Positions 56,090 to 64,000 of a stretch of DNA of 64,000 nucleotides are shown piece after piece (positions within the stretch are counted from its first letter, which is position 1; each line of letters opens with the position of its first letter). The notes under the pieces were generated by a model. It worked only from the letters and a program-made list of their open reading frames with translations. It was not told the DNA's origin and made no database searches. The DNA lies in assembly GCA_963702995.1 (NCBI GenBank), contig OY969783.1:5518001-5582000 (forward strand), given 5' to 3'. Origin of the DNA: MFD04580-c1 sp963702995. Lineage in GTDB: Bacteria > Planctomycetota > Phycisphaerae > Tepidisphaerales > Tepidisphaeraceae. Both the position numbers and the translations under genes were made by a program.

Positions 56090-58811
56090 TATGTATGATG
56101 AGTCTGGTCGTCCCGTACCCCTTGGCCGCGAATTGGGCAAGGGCGGTGAAGGATATGTACGTGAGGTGACCGGAAATGGCTCGATAGTTGCTAAGGTCTA
56201 CCATAGCTTTCCCGGCCCGGCGCAGGTAGAAAAGCTCCAGCTTTTACCGTCGTTTGCCACCTCTAAGCTGTTGTCAGTATCCGCTTGGCCGACCAATACC
56301 TTGTCGGATACTCCAGGGGGAGCGATCCGAGGGATACTTTTACCACGGGTAACTGGGAGAGAGATCCACTTTGTCTATTCTCCAGGACAACGACGTCAAC
56401 ATTTCCCTAAATCTGACTGGTCGCTGTTGGTTCATATCGCGATGAACGCCGCCGCCGCGGTTCAGACAATCCATGAAGCCGGTGCGGTAATTGGTGACCT
56501 CAATCAGGGGGGATTCTTTGTGTCGGACGACGGTAAAGTTCGGCTTATTGACTGTGACTCCTTCCAGATTCGGCGTAACAGCAAGACTTATCGTTGCATA
56601 GTAAGAGTCCCTCATTTTACGCCGCCGGAGCTTCAGGCAGTTGACTTGAGTGCTGTTGATGCGACTACCTACCACGATTCGTTCGGCCTCGGAATTCTCG
56701 TGTTTCACTTGCTGTTTATGGGCCGGCATCCATTTGCTGGCCGTTTCCTTGGAAGCGGTGACATGCCTATCGAGAAGGCAATTGCAGAACGGCGGTTTGC
56801 TTTCGGTGAGGCCAGGAGTTCTTACCAGATGGACGTTCCACCAAACGCACCATCGTTACGTCTAGTGCCTTCTGGTCTTGCAGATCTATTCGAACGGGCC
56901 TTCCGTGGCGACCCATCTAAGCGGCCGATGGCTCCTGCCTGGTACGAGGCGCTACGGACGCTCAAGGCGTCACTACAAAAATGTCAAGCTGAGGTTTCAC
57001 ATGTGTTCTCTTCGCACCTCAACAAATGTCCGTGGTGTGAATTGGAGCACGGCGGTGGCCCGAGCTTCTTCAGTTTCACATTAGCATCATTCGAGTTCGA
57101 TCCAGGGTCTGATGTTGAGATTCTTTGGAAAGAGATTGAAGAACTCACTATCGTGCCCGAGAACATCGTAGGCGGAATCGTTTCACCTAGATCGTCCTCT
57201 CACGAGCTTCCGGAGGAGGCCAAGTATCGAGCACTCGGGCCAATTGAACCTATTCCCGACATGCCAGAACTCGACCTTGTTCAAGTTCCGAAGTTTCCGG
57301 ATGCTCCGCAGACTCCTAAGCCTACCGACGACGGCAGCGGCTATGTTGACGAAGATGAGCCATTACTTCCCAATTTTAAGCCTACAAGACTGCCTGCAGA
57401 GCCAGCACTGTCTCTTTTGCCCGTACCGAAGTCGCCCGCGATCAAGACAATTGACCACTTTCAGGAACCGAAACAACGAGCACGACGGTCACGCAAAAGA
57501 TGGGAGTATGGTCTCGTTAAGTGGAGCTCGATCACGTGTACGATCACTGCCGTAATCCTATTTCGTGCAGGGTCGCAAGTTCTCGGCACGTTCATTGGTT
57601 TGCTGGGCGGTGGTGCTTTTGGATTCGGGTGGATTATCCTTTGGGCTCAAGTTCATCGAGAGTATCTCGGAGACATGAAGGTCGCAAAGCGAGCGCAGCA
57701 GGAATACGACGAACGGGTCCGCGCTATACTGCATGAGCGTGACGCTGAAAGGGTTCGTGTTGAAGAGCTTAACCGACAACGACGCGTTGAATTCGATAAG
57801 TCCAAGGAAGATTACGAGAAGTTGCGTGCTGATCTTCCTCGCATCAATGCTGTTGAGCGGCAGCGGTGGCAGGAGCAGTGCGATGAAATTCAACTCCAAC
57901 GAGAAGCCATTAGGGACCGCAATTCGCGCAGTCTCAAAGAGTGGACAGAACGGACGAGTAAGGTGGCAGCTCAAGCTCGGTCACGATGGGAAATCGAGGT
58001 CGCAGAGGTTCGGAAACAGCGGGAAGGCGTTGAACTCGAGAATCGCCGGAGGCGGGAAGATTGGGAACAACGTCTGACGCTGCACAATAGAGCAGTTCGA
58101 GCGATAAGGGAATCAAATGAGCGGCGAGCAGAGGCTCGAAAAATGTTTGACCGTGAGTTAAAGCGGCGCGTCGAAGCTGTTGAAGACACCGCGCGTAAGG
58201 TTCGAGAGATTCAGCAGCAGTGGGAACTTGAAAGTTCCCGCTACAAGCATGAGATCGACCATGTCATGTCGGAACTTGCGAATGTTCGACAGAAATATTT
58301 GGTCCTTAAAGGATCATTTGAGCGGCAGCGCGAACAGCTAATGTCCGGTGCACGTCAGGCTCAGTTGGACGATTTTCTGACGCGGCAACTACTCTCGAGT
58401 GCTACGATTCCAGGTATTGGACAGAAGCGAAAGGACACGCTTCTGAGTTTCGGAATCGAATCTGCGTACCACATCTCTGATTCAGGGCTTTCGTTGGTGT
58501 ATGGGCAGGGATTCGGTGAAAAGCTTATCAACTCACTCTTTGATTGGCGATGTGAATGTGAACGGCGATTTGTCTTTAACCCGCAGCAGCAGATAACTTC
58601 ACCCGTCCTCGCCAGACTGCAGGTTCAATACCAAGGTGAGCGCAATTCAATTAAAAGCGCGTACCGAGCGGCAGTCGTCAAAGTGAAGGACAAGGTCGCT
58701 ACTCAGGTGCAATCCGGCGAGCGGGCAGCTGCGAACGCCGCTAAAGCCGTCGCGTTACTTTCGCAAGCAACCGCTGACTTGGCATATGCTCAATCGTATG
58801 AGTTTCGATGA
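56079..58811 (+). CDS. Ser/Thr protein kinase with coiled coil and helix-hairpin-helix C-terminus
   Basis: 910 residues from GTG 56079 (ATG 56091 is possible). The kinase domain (residues 10-300) has G-loop ELGKGGEGYVREV, Lys in SIVAKVYHSF, catalytic loop VIGDLNQGGFF (HRD changed to IGD) and DFG-like IDCDSFQ. CPWCELEHGGG follows. A pair of hydrophobic helices lies at about 485-530 (TCTITAVILFRAGSQVLG), so it is membrane-bound. Residues 540-770 are coiled coil (Arg/Glu-rich). Residues 775-800 hold a helix-hairpin-helix motif (IPGIGQKRKDTLLSFG), suggesting DNA binding. The triad vWA-PP2C-kinase matches the TerY-P type; membrane plus HHH is notable. Confidence 0.85.
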   Translation: MPINMYDESGRPVPLGRELGKGGEGYVREVTGNGSIVAKVYHSFPGPAQVEKLQLLPSFATSKLLSVSAWPTNTLSDTPGGAIRGILLPRVTGREIHFVYSPGQRRQHFPKSDWSLLVHIAMNAAAAVQTIHEAGAVIGDLNQGGFFVSDDGKVRLIDCDSFQIRRNSKTYRCIVRVPHFTPPELQAVDLSAVDATTYHDSFGLGILVFHLLFMGRHPFAGRFLGSGDMPIEKAIAERRFAFGEARSSYQMDVPPNAPSLRLVPSGLADLFERAFRGDPSKRPMAPAWYEALRTLKASLQKCQAEVSHVFSSHLNKCPWCELEHGGGPSFFSFTLASFEFDPGSDVEILWKEIEELTIVPENIVGGIVSPRSSSHELPEEAKYRALGPIEPIPDMPELDLVQVPKFPDAPQTPKPTDDGSGYVDEDEPLLPNFKPTRLPAEPALSLLPVPKSPAIKTIDHFQEPKQRARRSRKRWEYGLVKWSSITCTITAVILFRAGSQVLGTFIGLLGGGAFGFGWIILWAQVHREYLGDMKVAKRAQQEYDERVRAILHERDAERVRVEELNRQRRVEFDKSKEDYEKLRADLPRINAVERQRWQEQCDEIQLQREAIRDRNSRSLKEWTERTSKVAAQARSRWEIEVAEVRKQREGVELENRRRREDWEQRLTLHNRAVRAIRESNERRAEARKMFDRELKRRVEAVEDTARKVREIQQQWELESSRYKHEIDHVMSELANVRQKYLVLKGSFERQREQLMSGARQAQLDDFLTRQLLSSATIPGIGQKRKDTLLSFGIESAYHISDSGLSLVYGQGFGEKLINSLFDWRCECERRFVFNPQQQITSPVLARLQVQYQGERNSIKSAYRAAVVKVKDKVATQVQSGERAAANAAKAVALLSQATADLAYAQSYEFR

Positions 58812-59209
58812 CCCGTAGGAACTACATCGTTTTCGAGTCTATTATTGGTGGAATCAACGACAAATCTCGGGCAAATGCTGTCTAACGTCGAACCGCCCAG
58901 CGCGACCTTCGAAGCGATAACTGAGGGCAAAAGATAGAAGCTGATCCCCACGTGGGCGACCCCTTTCCATGTGGCCGTCTGTGACCGATGAGACCGAAAC
59001 AGGCTGATTGATGGCGGTTTACTGCGGTTCCAACAACGTTCGATACAGCACGATGCGACCCTTGCCCGCGAGCGGGGTGGGGCCGGGGCTGACGCCGGGA
59101 GACATTGGGGGGCCAAGGGAGCGACTCAAGGGTGAGTCCCTCTCAATCAAGCAGACCGTCGAGTCATCAGAGAGATGACGCGGCGATGTGAGCAAGTTGC
59201 TCCGGCAGA
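58812..59209. other. 398-bp intergenic region at the right edge of the island
   Basis: No supported gene. GC rises from the island level to the chromosomal level across it. No tRNA, direct repeat or integrase-like sequence is apparent. Confidence 0.45.
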
Positions 59210-59800
59210 TTATCGCTCGCTGCCACCCTTGAACGGCTCCCCCAATCGGCGGCCGTGCGTGCCTTCCTGGAACTCCTCGACCATCTTCCGGTTGAACGCC
59301 GGGATGTCGTCCGGCTTGCGGCTGGTGACGAGGCCGCGGTCGGTGACGACCTCTTCATCGATCCATTTCGCGCCGGCATTGCGGAGGTCGGTTTGGAGGC
59401 TGGGCCAGCTCGTCATCCGGCGGCCGCTGACGGCGCCGGCTTCGATGAGCGTCCATGGGCCGTGGCAGATGGCCGCGATCGGCTTTCCGGCGTCAACGAA
59501 CGCCTTGACGAACTGGACCGCGTCCGGGTTGGCGCGGAGCTTGTCCGGGTTGGCGACGCCGCCGGGGAGCAGCAGGGCGTTATAGTCGTCGGGGTTGGCC
59601 TCCTTCAGCGGGACATCGACGTCAAATTTGTCGCCATGCTCATCGTGCTGTGACGCCCTGACCTGCCCCGATGCGGGGGAGACAAGGTCCGTCCCTGCAC
59701 CGGCCGCTTCCAGGGCCTGTCGCGGCTCCGTCATCTCCACCTGCTCGAAACCGTCCGTTACGAGGATTGCGACTTTCTTTCCATTCAGTTCGCTTGACAT
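59210..59800 (-). CDS. DJ-1/PfpI family protein
   Basis: 196 residues from ATG 59800 (MSSELNGKKVAILVTDGFEQ). The conserved Glu is in DGFEQVEM and the nucleophilic Cys is in IAAICHGPWTLIEAG. Other typical segments are LLLPGGVANPDKLR and VVTDRGLVTSRKPDDIPAFN. PfpI-like proteins are chaperone- or deglycase-related, or general stress proteins. It converges on nothing and is divergent from the TPP enzyme, with a palindromic element between. Confidence 0.9.
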   Translation of the reverse strand: MSSELNGKKVAILVTDGFEQVEMTEPRQALEAAGAGTDLVSPASGQVRASQHDEHGDKFDVDVPLKEANPDDYNALLLPGGVANPDKLRANPDAVQFVKAFVDAGKPIAAICHGPWTLIEAGAVSGRRMTSWPSLQTDLRNAGAKWIDEEVVTDRGLVTSRKPDDIPAFNRKMVEEFQEGTHGRRLGEPFKGGSER

Positions 59801-59896
59801 GGGGCTCTCCGGATCGTGCATCGTTGGGCTGTCGCCTGGAAGCAGGCGAAGGTTCAAGTGGCTGTGAGCATTTCTTGTTCCACGCGGCGTCTCTCT

Positions 59897-59965
59897 CCCT
59901 CTCCCGGTAGCCCCGAGCCGCGTGCCGCCCCCTCCCTATCCCTCACCCGGCGTACCGGGAGAGGG
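59897..59965. repeat. CCCTCTCCCGGTA palindromic element
   Basis: The arms ccctctcccggta and taccgggagaggg are exact complements about 43 bases apart. Related CCCTCTCCCGG...CCGGGAGAGGG elements are common in GC-rich bacteria. It sits between two divergent genes. Confidence 0.65.
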
Positions 59966-60070
59966 GACCGGAACGGACCCCTTGAGCTGATGCGGCACCT
60001 TCATTGCACCTTGCGCGGCCGAGCGTCGCGGATCGGACAGAATGCAAGATCGCCGATAGGGAGCATTGCC

Positions 60071-61861
60071 ATGGCAGAGACCGTCAGTGATTTCATCGTC
60101 GCCCGCCTGATCGAGTGGGGCATTGGGCGGATCTACGGGTACCCGGGCGATGGGATCAACGGCGTCATGGCGGCGCTTCGCAAAGCGGGCGATCGGCCGC
60201 GGTTTATTCAGGCGCGGCACGAGGAGATGGCGGCGTTTATGGCGTGCGCGCATGCGAAGTTTACTGGCGAGGTCGGTGTCTGCCTCGCGACGAGCGGGCC
60301 GGGGGCGATCCATCTTTTGAACGGGCTCTACGATGCGAAGATGGACCACGCGCCGGTGGTTGCCTTAATCGGCCAGAGCGCCACGACCGTCATGGGGAGC
60401 CATTTTCAGCAGGAGGTGGACCTGGCGAGTCTGTTCAAGGATGTCGCCAGCGAATACTGCACGACAGTGACGAGCCCTGCGGCCGCCCGGCACGCCATTG
60501 ATCGGGCCATCCGCATCGCGAAAGACCAGAATACCGTCACGTGCGTCATCCTCCCGAAGGACATCCAGGAGGAGGCGGCCGTCCCCAAGCCGCCACGGGT
60601 ACACGACAGCGTCCACTCCGGCGTGGGCGTCACCGTTCCGCACATCATCCCCAAACCCGACGACCTGCGCCGGGCGGCCGACATTCTGAACGCCGGTGAG
60701 AAGGTGGCGATGCTCGTCGGCGCCGGGGCGCTGCTCGCGACCGATGAAGTGATCGAATTCGCCGACCTGCTTGGAGCGGGGATCGCAAAAAGCTGGCTTG
60801 GCAAGGCGGCCGTCCCGGACGACCTGCCCAACTGCGTCGGCAATATCGGGCTGCTGGGGACCAAGCCGAGCTATGACCTGATGCGGGAGTGCGACACGCT
60901 GCTGGTGGTCGGGTGCAGCTTCCCGTACGGCGAATTCTATCCGAAAGAGGGGCAGTGCAAGGCGGTGCAGATTGATATTGACGGCCGCATGCTCTCGCTT
61001 CGATACCCGATGGACGTCCCGTTGAGAGGGGATGCGAAAGAAACCCTCGCGGCGTTGATGCCGCTGATCCGCCGGAAACGGGATCGTTCGTGGCAAGCCC
61101 GGCTGATCGAGAGCACGCAGGAGTGGTGGAAGGTGGTCGAGGCGCGGGCGATGAACGACGCGAACCCCATTAATCCGGAGCGGGTCTTCTGGGAGTTGAG
61201 TTCGCGCCTGCCCGACCACTGCATCCTGTCGGCCGACAGCGGGACGGCCGCCAATTGGTATGCGCGTGACTTGAAGGTGCGCCGCGGCATGATGGCCAGC
61301 GGAAGCGGCAACTTGGCGACGATGGGGGCGGCCGTTCCATACGCCGTCGCGGCCAAGTTCTGTTTCCCCGATCGCGTCGCGATCGCGCTGACCGGCGACG
61401 GCGCGATGCAGATGAACGGCCTGAACGCCTGCATCACTGTCGGCAAGTACTGGAAAGAGTGGTCCGACCCGCGATGGGTCACGCTGGTGCTGAACAACCG
61501 CGACCTGAACCAGGTGACATGGGAACAGCGGATCATGTCCGGCGATGTGAAGTTCGATGCGAGCCAGGACCTGCCGGACTTCCCCTATGCCAAGTTCGCC
61601 GAGGCCTGCGGGCTGGAGGGGATTCGGGTCGATCATCCCGACGCGATCGCGGGCGCGTGGGATCGGGCGCTGCATGCCGATCGGCCGTGCGTGATCGAGG
61701 CAATCACCGACCCGAATGTGCCGACGCTGCCGCCGCACATCTCCCTGAAGCAGGCAAAGAATTTCGCGTCGGCGCTGCTGAAAGGGGACCCCGAGCAGGG
61801 GGGAATTCTTCGGCAGGCGGTCAAAGGGATGGTCGAGTCGATCGTTCCGCATAAGGAGTAG
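60071..61861 (+). CDS. thiamine pyrophosphate-dependent enzyme, pyruvate-oxidase/dehydrogenase (PoxB) type
   Basis: 596 residues from ATG 60071 (MAETVSDFIVARLIEWGIGR). Pyrimidine-binding N-terminal domain: YGYPGDGINGVMAALRKAGD, catalytic Glu in IQARHEEMAAFMA. The central domain begins near residue 200 (AADILNAGEKVAMLVGAGAL). The C-terminal pyrophosphate domain carries LTGDGAMQMNG and, 27 residues on, LVLNNRDLNQVTWEQRI, the GDG-X26-NN metal motif. This fits pyruvate:quinone oxidoreductase (PoxB)-like or acetolactate synthase-like enzymes; the local annotation PoxB is family-based. The frame is intact, so no partner genes are needed for a homomeric enzyme. Confidence 0.9.
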   Translation: MAETVSDFIVARLIEWGIGRIYGYPGDGINGVMAALRKAGDRPRFIQARHEEMAAFMACAHAKFTGEVGVCLATSGPGAIHLLNGLYDAKMDHAPVVALIGQSATTVMGSHFQQEVDLASLFKDVASEYCTTVTSPAAARHAIDRAIRIAKDQNTVTCVILPKDIQEEAAVPKPPRVHDSVHSGVGVTVPHIIPKPDDLRRAADILNAGEKVAMLVGAGALLATDEVIEFADLLGAGIAKSWLGKAAVPDDLPNCVGNIGLLGTKPSYDLMRECDTLLVVGCSFPYGEFYPKEGQCKAVQIDIDGRMLSLRYPMDVPLRGDAKETLAALMPLIRRKRDRSWQARLIESTQEWWKVVEARAMNDANPINPERVFWELSSRLPDHCILSADSGTAANWYARDLKVRRGMMASGSGNLATMGAAVPYAVAAKFCFPDRVAIALTGDGAMQMNGLNACITVGKYWKEWSDPRWVTLVLNNRDLNQVTWEQRIMSGDVKFDASQDLPDFPYAKFAEACGLEGIRVDHPDAIAGAWDRALHADRPCVIEAITDPNVPTLPPHISLKQAKNFASALLKGDPEQGGILRQAVKGMVESIVPHKE

Positions 61862-62097
61862 GGGGCCGTTCCTCGAGCTGGAGGAACGCGACGGCACGTT
61901 CGGGGTCATGCCCTTGGATGTGTTGTGCCATCTGTTCGGCCGCGAGGGTCCAGTGGGTGACCGGACCTACGCGCGCCGAGGCGGCGGCCACGTGCGTCCC
62001 GACGGGTGGAGGCGGACGGTTTCCTCAAGTCTTGGCCTTGGAAATGCCGACGCGTTGTTATGGGGCGTGGTCGCTCCGGCGTTTGGGCGTAGGGCGT

Positions 62098-63173
62098 ATG
62101 CGGAAACTACTGGTTACTGGTTCGTCGGGGTTGATCGGCTCGGAGGTAGTCGCCCACTTTGCGCTGCGCGGGTGGGCGGTCGCCGGGATTGACAACAATC
62201 AACGCGCCGACTTTTTCGGCCCCGGCGGCGATACGCGCTGGAACCAACGCCGGCTCCTGGCGGCCCATCCTTCGTTCGGCCATCATGAGCTGGATGTTCG
62301 CAACCGTGAGGGTGTGCTGGAGCTGATGGCCACGCTCAAGCCGGACCTGATCGTTCACGCGGCCGCCCAGCCGAGTCATGATCTGGCGGCCGCTCGCCCG
62401 TTCGATGATTTCGACGTCAATGCCGGTGGGACACTAAACCTGCTCGAGGCGACGCGGCGCTATCGGCCCGAAGCGGTCTTCGTCCACCTCAGCACGAACA
62501 AGGTTTACGGCGACCGCCCGAACACCATCCGCCTGAAGGAGCTGCCGACGCGGTGGGACTACGACGACCCGGCCTACGTCAACGGCATCCCCGAGTGCTT
62601 CCCGATCGACCAGAGCAAGCACAGCTTGTTTGGCGCGAGCAAAGTCGCCGGGGACATAATGGTGCAGGAGTACGGCCGCTATTTCGGCATGCGGACCTGC
62701 TGCCTTCGCGGCGGCTGCCTGACCGGCCCGAACCATGCCGGCGTCGAGCTGCACGGCTTCCTCTCGTACCTGGTCCGTAGCAACCTGGAGGGCCGACCCT
62801 ACACCATCTTCGGCTATCAGGGAAAGCAGGTCCGCGACAACATCCATTCGCACGATGTCGCCTGTTTTATCGAGGCGTTCTGGGGGCGCCGCGGGTCGGC
62901 GAGGTGTACAACATCGGCGGCGGACGGGCCAATTCGGTCAGCATCCTGGAAGCGTTCGACCGCGTGGCGGCCGTCACCGGAAAGCGGACGAAGTTTGAAT
63001 ACCAGGGACAGAATCGCGAGGGGGACCACATCTGCTACATTAGTGACCTGCGCAAGCTGTACGCCCACTACCCGGGGTGGCGGTTAACGAAATCGCTTGA
63101 TCAGACGATCGAGGAGATCGTCCGTGGATGGCGTGCGCGCCTCGACGGCAAGAGTGGCCGCGTTGCCGCGTGA
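62098..63173 (+). CDS. NAD-dependent sugar epimerase, CDP-paratose 2-epimerase-like (one frameshift)
   Basis: About 358 residues from ATG 62098 (MRKLLVTGSSGLIGSEVV). The Rossmann motif is TGSSGLIG. Further motifs: DLIVHAAAQPSHDLAAARPF, DDFDVNAGGTLNLLEATRR, FVHLSTNKVYGDRPNTIRLK. The usual catalytic YxxxK appears as FGASK (SLFGASKVAGDIMVQEYGRY), so Phe replaces Tyr. The frame breaks at the G-run 62882-62886; adding one G gives a join into GEVYNIGGGRANSVSILEAF. The C-terminal YISDLRKLYAHYPGWRLTKS completes the fold. Members convert nucleotide sugars used in surface polysaccharides. Downstream is a CCAGCGAGCC repeat. Confidence 0.85.
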
Positions 63174-63221
63174 GGTACAGGGGACCCCGTCCACTTAACG
63201 GATGTGACCCCTTTTCCGCTC

Positions 63222-63432
63222 CCAGCGAGCCGCGACCGTGAGGGAGCGGTTGGGTCGCGTCGGAAGTGACATTCGCAAAGCGGCAATAACTCGCCCCAGT
63301 TCGCCAACCGCTCTCTCACCAGACTGTCGAAAAGCCGGTAACAGCGACCTGACGACCGCCGTTTATGAGCGAAACGAAGCATTTTTCAGCGTTTTGGTTT
63401 TTCGACAGTCTGTCACGGTCGCGGCTCGCTGG
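63222..63432. repeat. CCAGCGAGCCGCGACCGTGAG repeat, copy 2 with a nested insertion
   Basis: The ends ccagcgagccgcgaccgtga and cacggtcgcggctcgctgg match copy 1 at 36848-36973. Inside it lies a separate 93-bp element at 63320-63412. Without it, the remainder aligns with copy 1 apart from minor differences. Confidence 0.7.
63320..63412. mobile_element. 93-bp MITE-like element nested in an intergenic repeat
   Basis: Perfect 14-bp terminal inverted repeats (cagactgtcgaaaa and ttttcgacagtctg) bound 65 bases without coding capacity. The sequence tcac is present on both sides (63316-63319 and 63413-63416), consistent with a 4-bp duplication, though copy 1 of the host repeat also has two nearby tcac, so this is not certain. 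Confidence 0.55.
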
Positions 63433-63455
63433 GAGCGTTCCTTTCGCGAGTCTCG

Positions 63456-64000
63456 CTATGCCCGCGCCTCAAGAACGAGGTTGAACGGGGTCTGGGTGGC
63501 GCGGCGGAAACGGGTGAAACCGCCCGCGGTGACGACTTCCTTCAGTTTGCCCTCTCCTGCCTGGGCGCCCAACGCGGGGCCGCTGTGGGCGATCGATGCG
63601 GGAACGCAGATCATGGTGGAGGCGGCGTAGAAGACGCGGCCGACGGGGTTCAGGTTCTGCTCGGGCGCGTCGCCCGCGAAGGGCTCCACGATCATCCATG
63701 TGCCGTCGGGGGCCAGCGTCTCGTAGACGTGCCGGGCGGCGCCGACGGGGTCGCCCATGTCATGCAGGCAGTCGAAGTGGGCGACGAACGCGAAATCCTT
63801 CCCCGGGTAGTCGGTGCTGCGGGCGACTTCGAACCGGGCCCGGTCGGCGACGCCGGCCGCCTCGGCGCGGCGGCGGGCGAGGGCGATCGATTCCGGGTGG
63901 AAGTCAAAGCCCCAGAAGGTGCTGTTGGGGTAGGCCTTGGCCATCAGGATGGTGGAAGCGCCCAGGCCGCAGCCAACGTCGGCCGCCTTGACGCCGGCGA
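63456..64000 (-). CDS. class I SAM-dependent methyltransferase, N-terminal part cut by window end
   Basis: Visible residues cover the C-terminal part; the window end removes the start. The Rossmann motif is AGVKAADVGCGLGASTILMA near 63941-64000, followed by NSTFWGFDFHPESIALARRR, VAHFDCLHDMGDPVGAARHV and TWMIVEPFAGDAPEQNLNPV. The C-terminus is FTRFRRATQTPFNLVLEARA, ending at 63456. It resembles UbiE/COQ5-like or transcription-factor-linked methyltransferases (e.g. with an N-terminal DNA-binding or dimerisation domain), not resolvable here. It converges with the epimerase gene, with the repeat between. Confidence 0.8.
   Translation of the reverse strand, partial: AGVKAADVGCGLGASTILMAKAYPNSTFWGFDFHPESIALARRRAEAAGVADRARFEVARSTDYPGKDFAFVAHFDCLHDMGDPVGAARHVYETLAPDGTWMIVEPFAGDAPEQNLNPVGRVFYAASTMICVPASIAHSGPALGAQAGEGKLKEVVTAGGFTRFRRATQTPFNLVLEARA

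Noticed and set aside
58812..59209. integrase or attachment site at the right edge of the island
   Set aside because: No tRNA, direct repeat or recombinase-like sequence is visible there.
1..64000. programmed frameshifting as the cause of many broken genes
   Set aside because: Shifts have both signs and several sizes, no slippery heptamers or stimulators are seen, and essential genes such as enolase are affected.

Overview
The window is a high-GC (about two-thirds G+C by eye) bacterial chromosome segment that most resembles Planctomycetota, possibly a Phycisphaerae-like lineage (the class is inference). Clues are a HYExAFE-type protein, a secreted protein with a LE-x-RR-LMSG N-terminus, DUF3500, DUF3179, YHYH, sulfatase, SASA-esterase and multiheme cytochrome/PA14 genes, two DUF2007-type proteins, and many short interspersed intergenic repeats. 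No rRNA, CRISPR array or prophage is visible; there are two tRNAs.

Layout. 1-10.1 kb: a very large AsmA/TamB-like protein, an aldo/keto reductase, a GT4 glycosyltransferase, a DUF2007/zinc-ribbon protein, a coiled-coil membrane protein and gpsA. 10.2-19.6 kb: HYExAFE protein, rsmD, an FAD oxidoreductase, a DUF433-DUF5615 toxin-antitoxin-like pair, tsaB, an acidic membrane protein, enolase, DUF2007, ABM monooxygenase and a NUDIX hydrolase. 19.6-25 kb: tRNA-Val, a FUSC membrane protein, tRNA-Ser, a small AT-richer patch (XRE regulator plus partner, broken VOC gene) and a DUF3179 protein. 25.6-31.6 kb: a three-gene minus-strand operon (protein with a DUF559-like nuclease end, winged-helix-like protein, dual P-loop AAA/HerA-like ATPase) that looks like an uncharacterised DNA-processing or defence system. 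31.8-36.8 kb: egtB-egtD (ergothioneine) and a glycine-betaine-type ABC importer with fused binding protein and permease. 37-53 kb: exported and surface proteins: esterase-GH114 fusion, DUF3500, LEPR-type protein, sulfatase, DoxX, YHYH protein and a relative sharing one module, then a three-gene run (multiheme cytochrome/PA14, sugar-dehydrogenase-like, SASA esterase-metallopeptidase). 53.2-58.8 kb: a lower-GC island with a DUF4236 protein divergent from a vWA - PP2C phosphatase - protein kinase triad (TerY-P type). 59.2-64 kb: DJ-1/PfpI protein, TPP-dependent pyruvate-oxidase-like enzyme, sugar epimerase and a partial methyltransferase.

Two global properties matter when reading the annotation. 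First, about twenty genes are interrupted by 1-2 nt frameshifts, often at short G or C runs, including enolase; even tRNA-Val has an apparent extra base. This is better explained by uncorrected long-read sequence error than by mass pseudogenisation, so I give one feature per gene across the shift and state where it lies. Second, the octamer gcggccgc is strongly over-represented across the window but was not seen between about 52.4 and 60.5 kb, which supports recent acquisition of the vWA/PP2C/kinase island.
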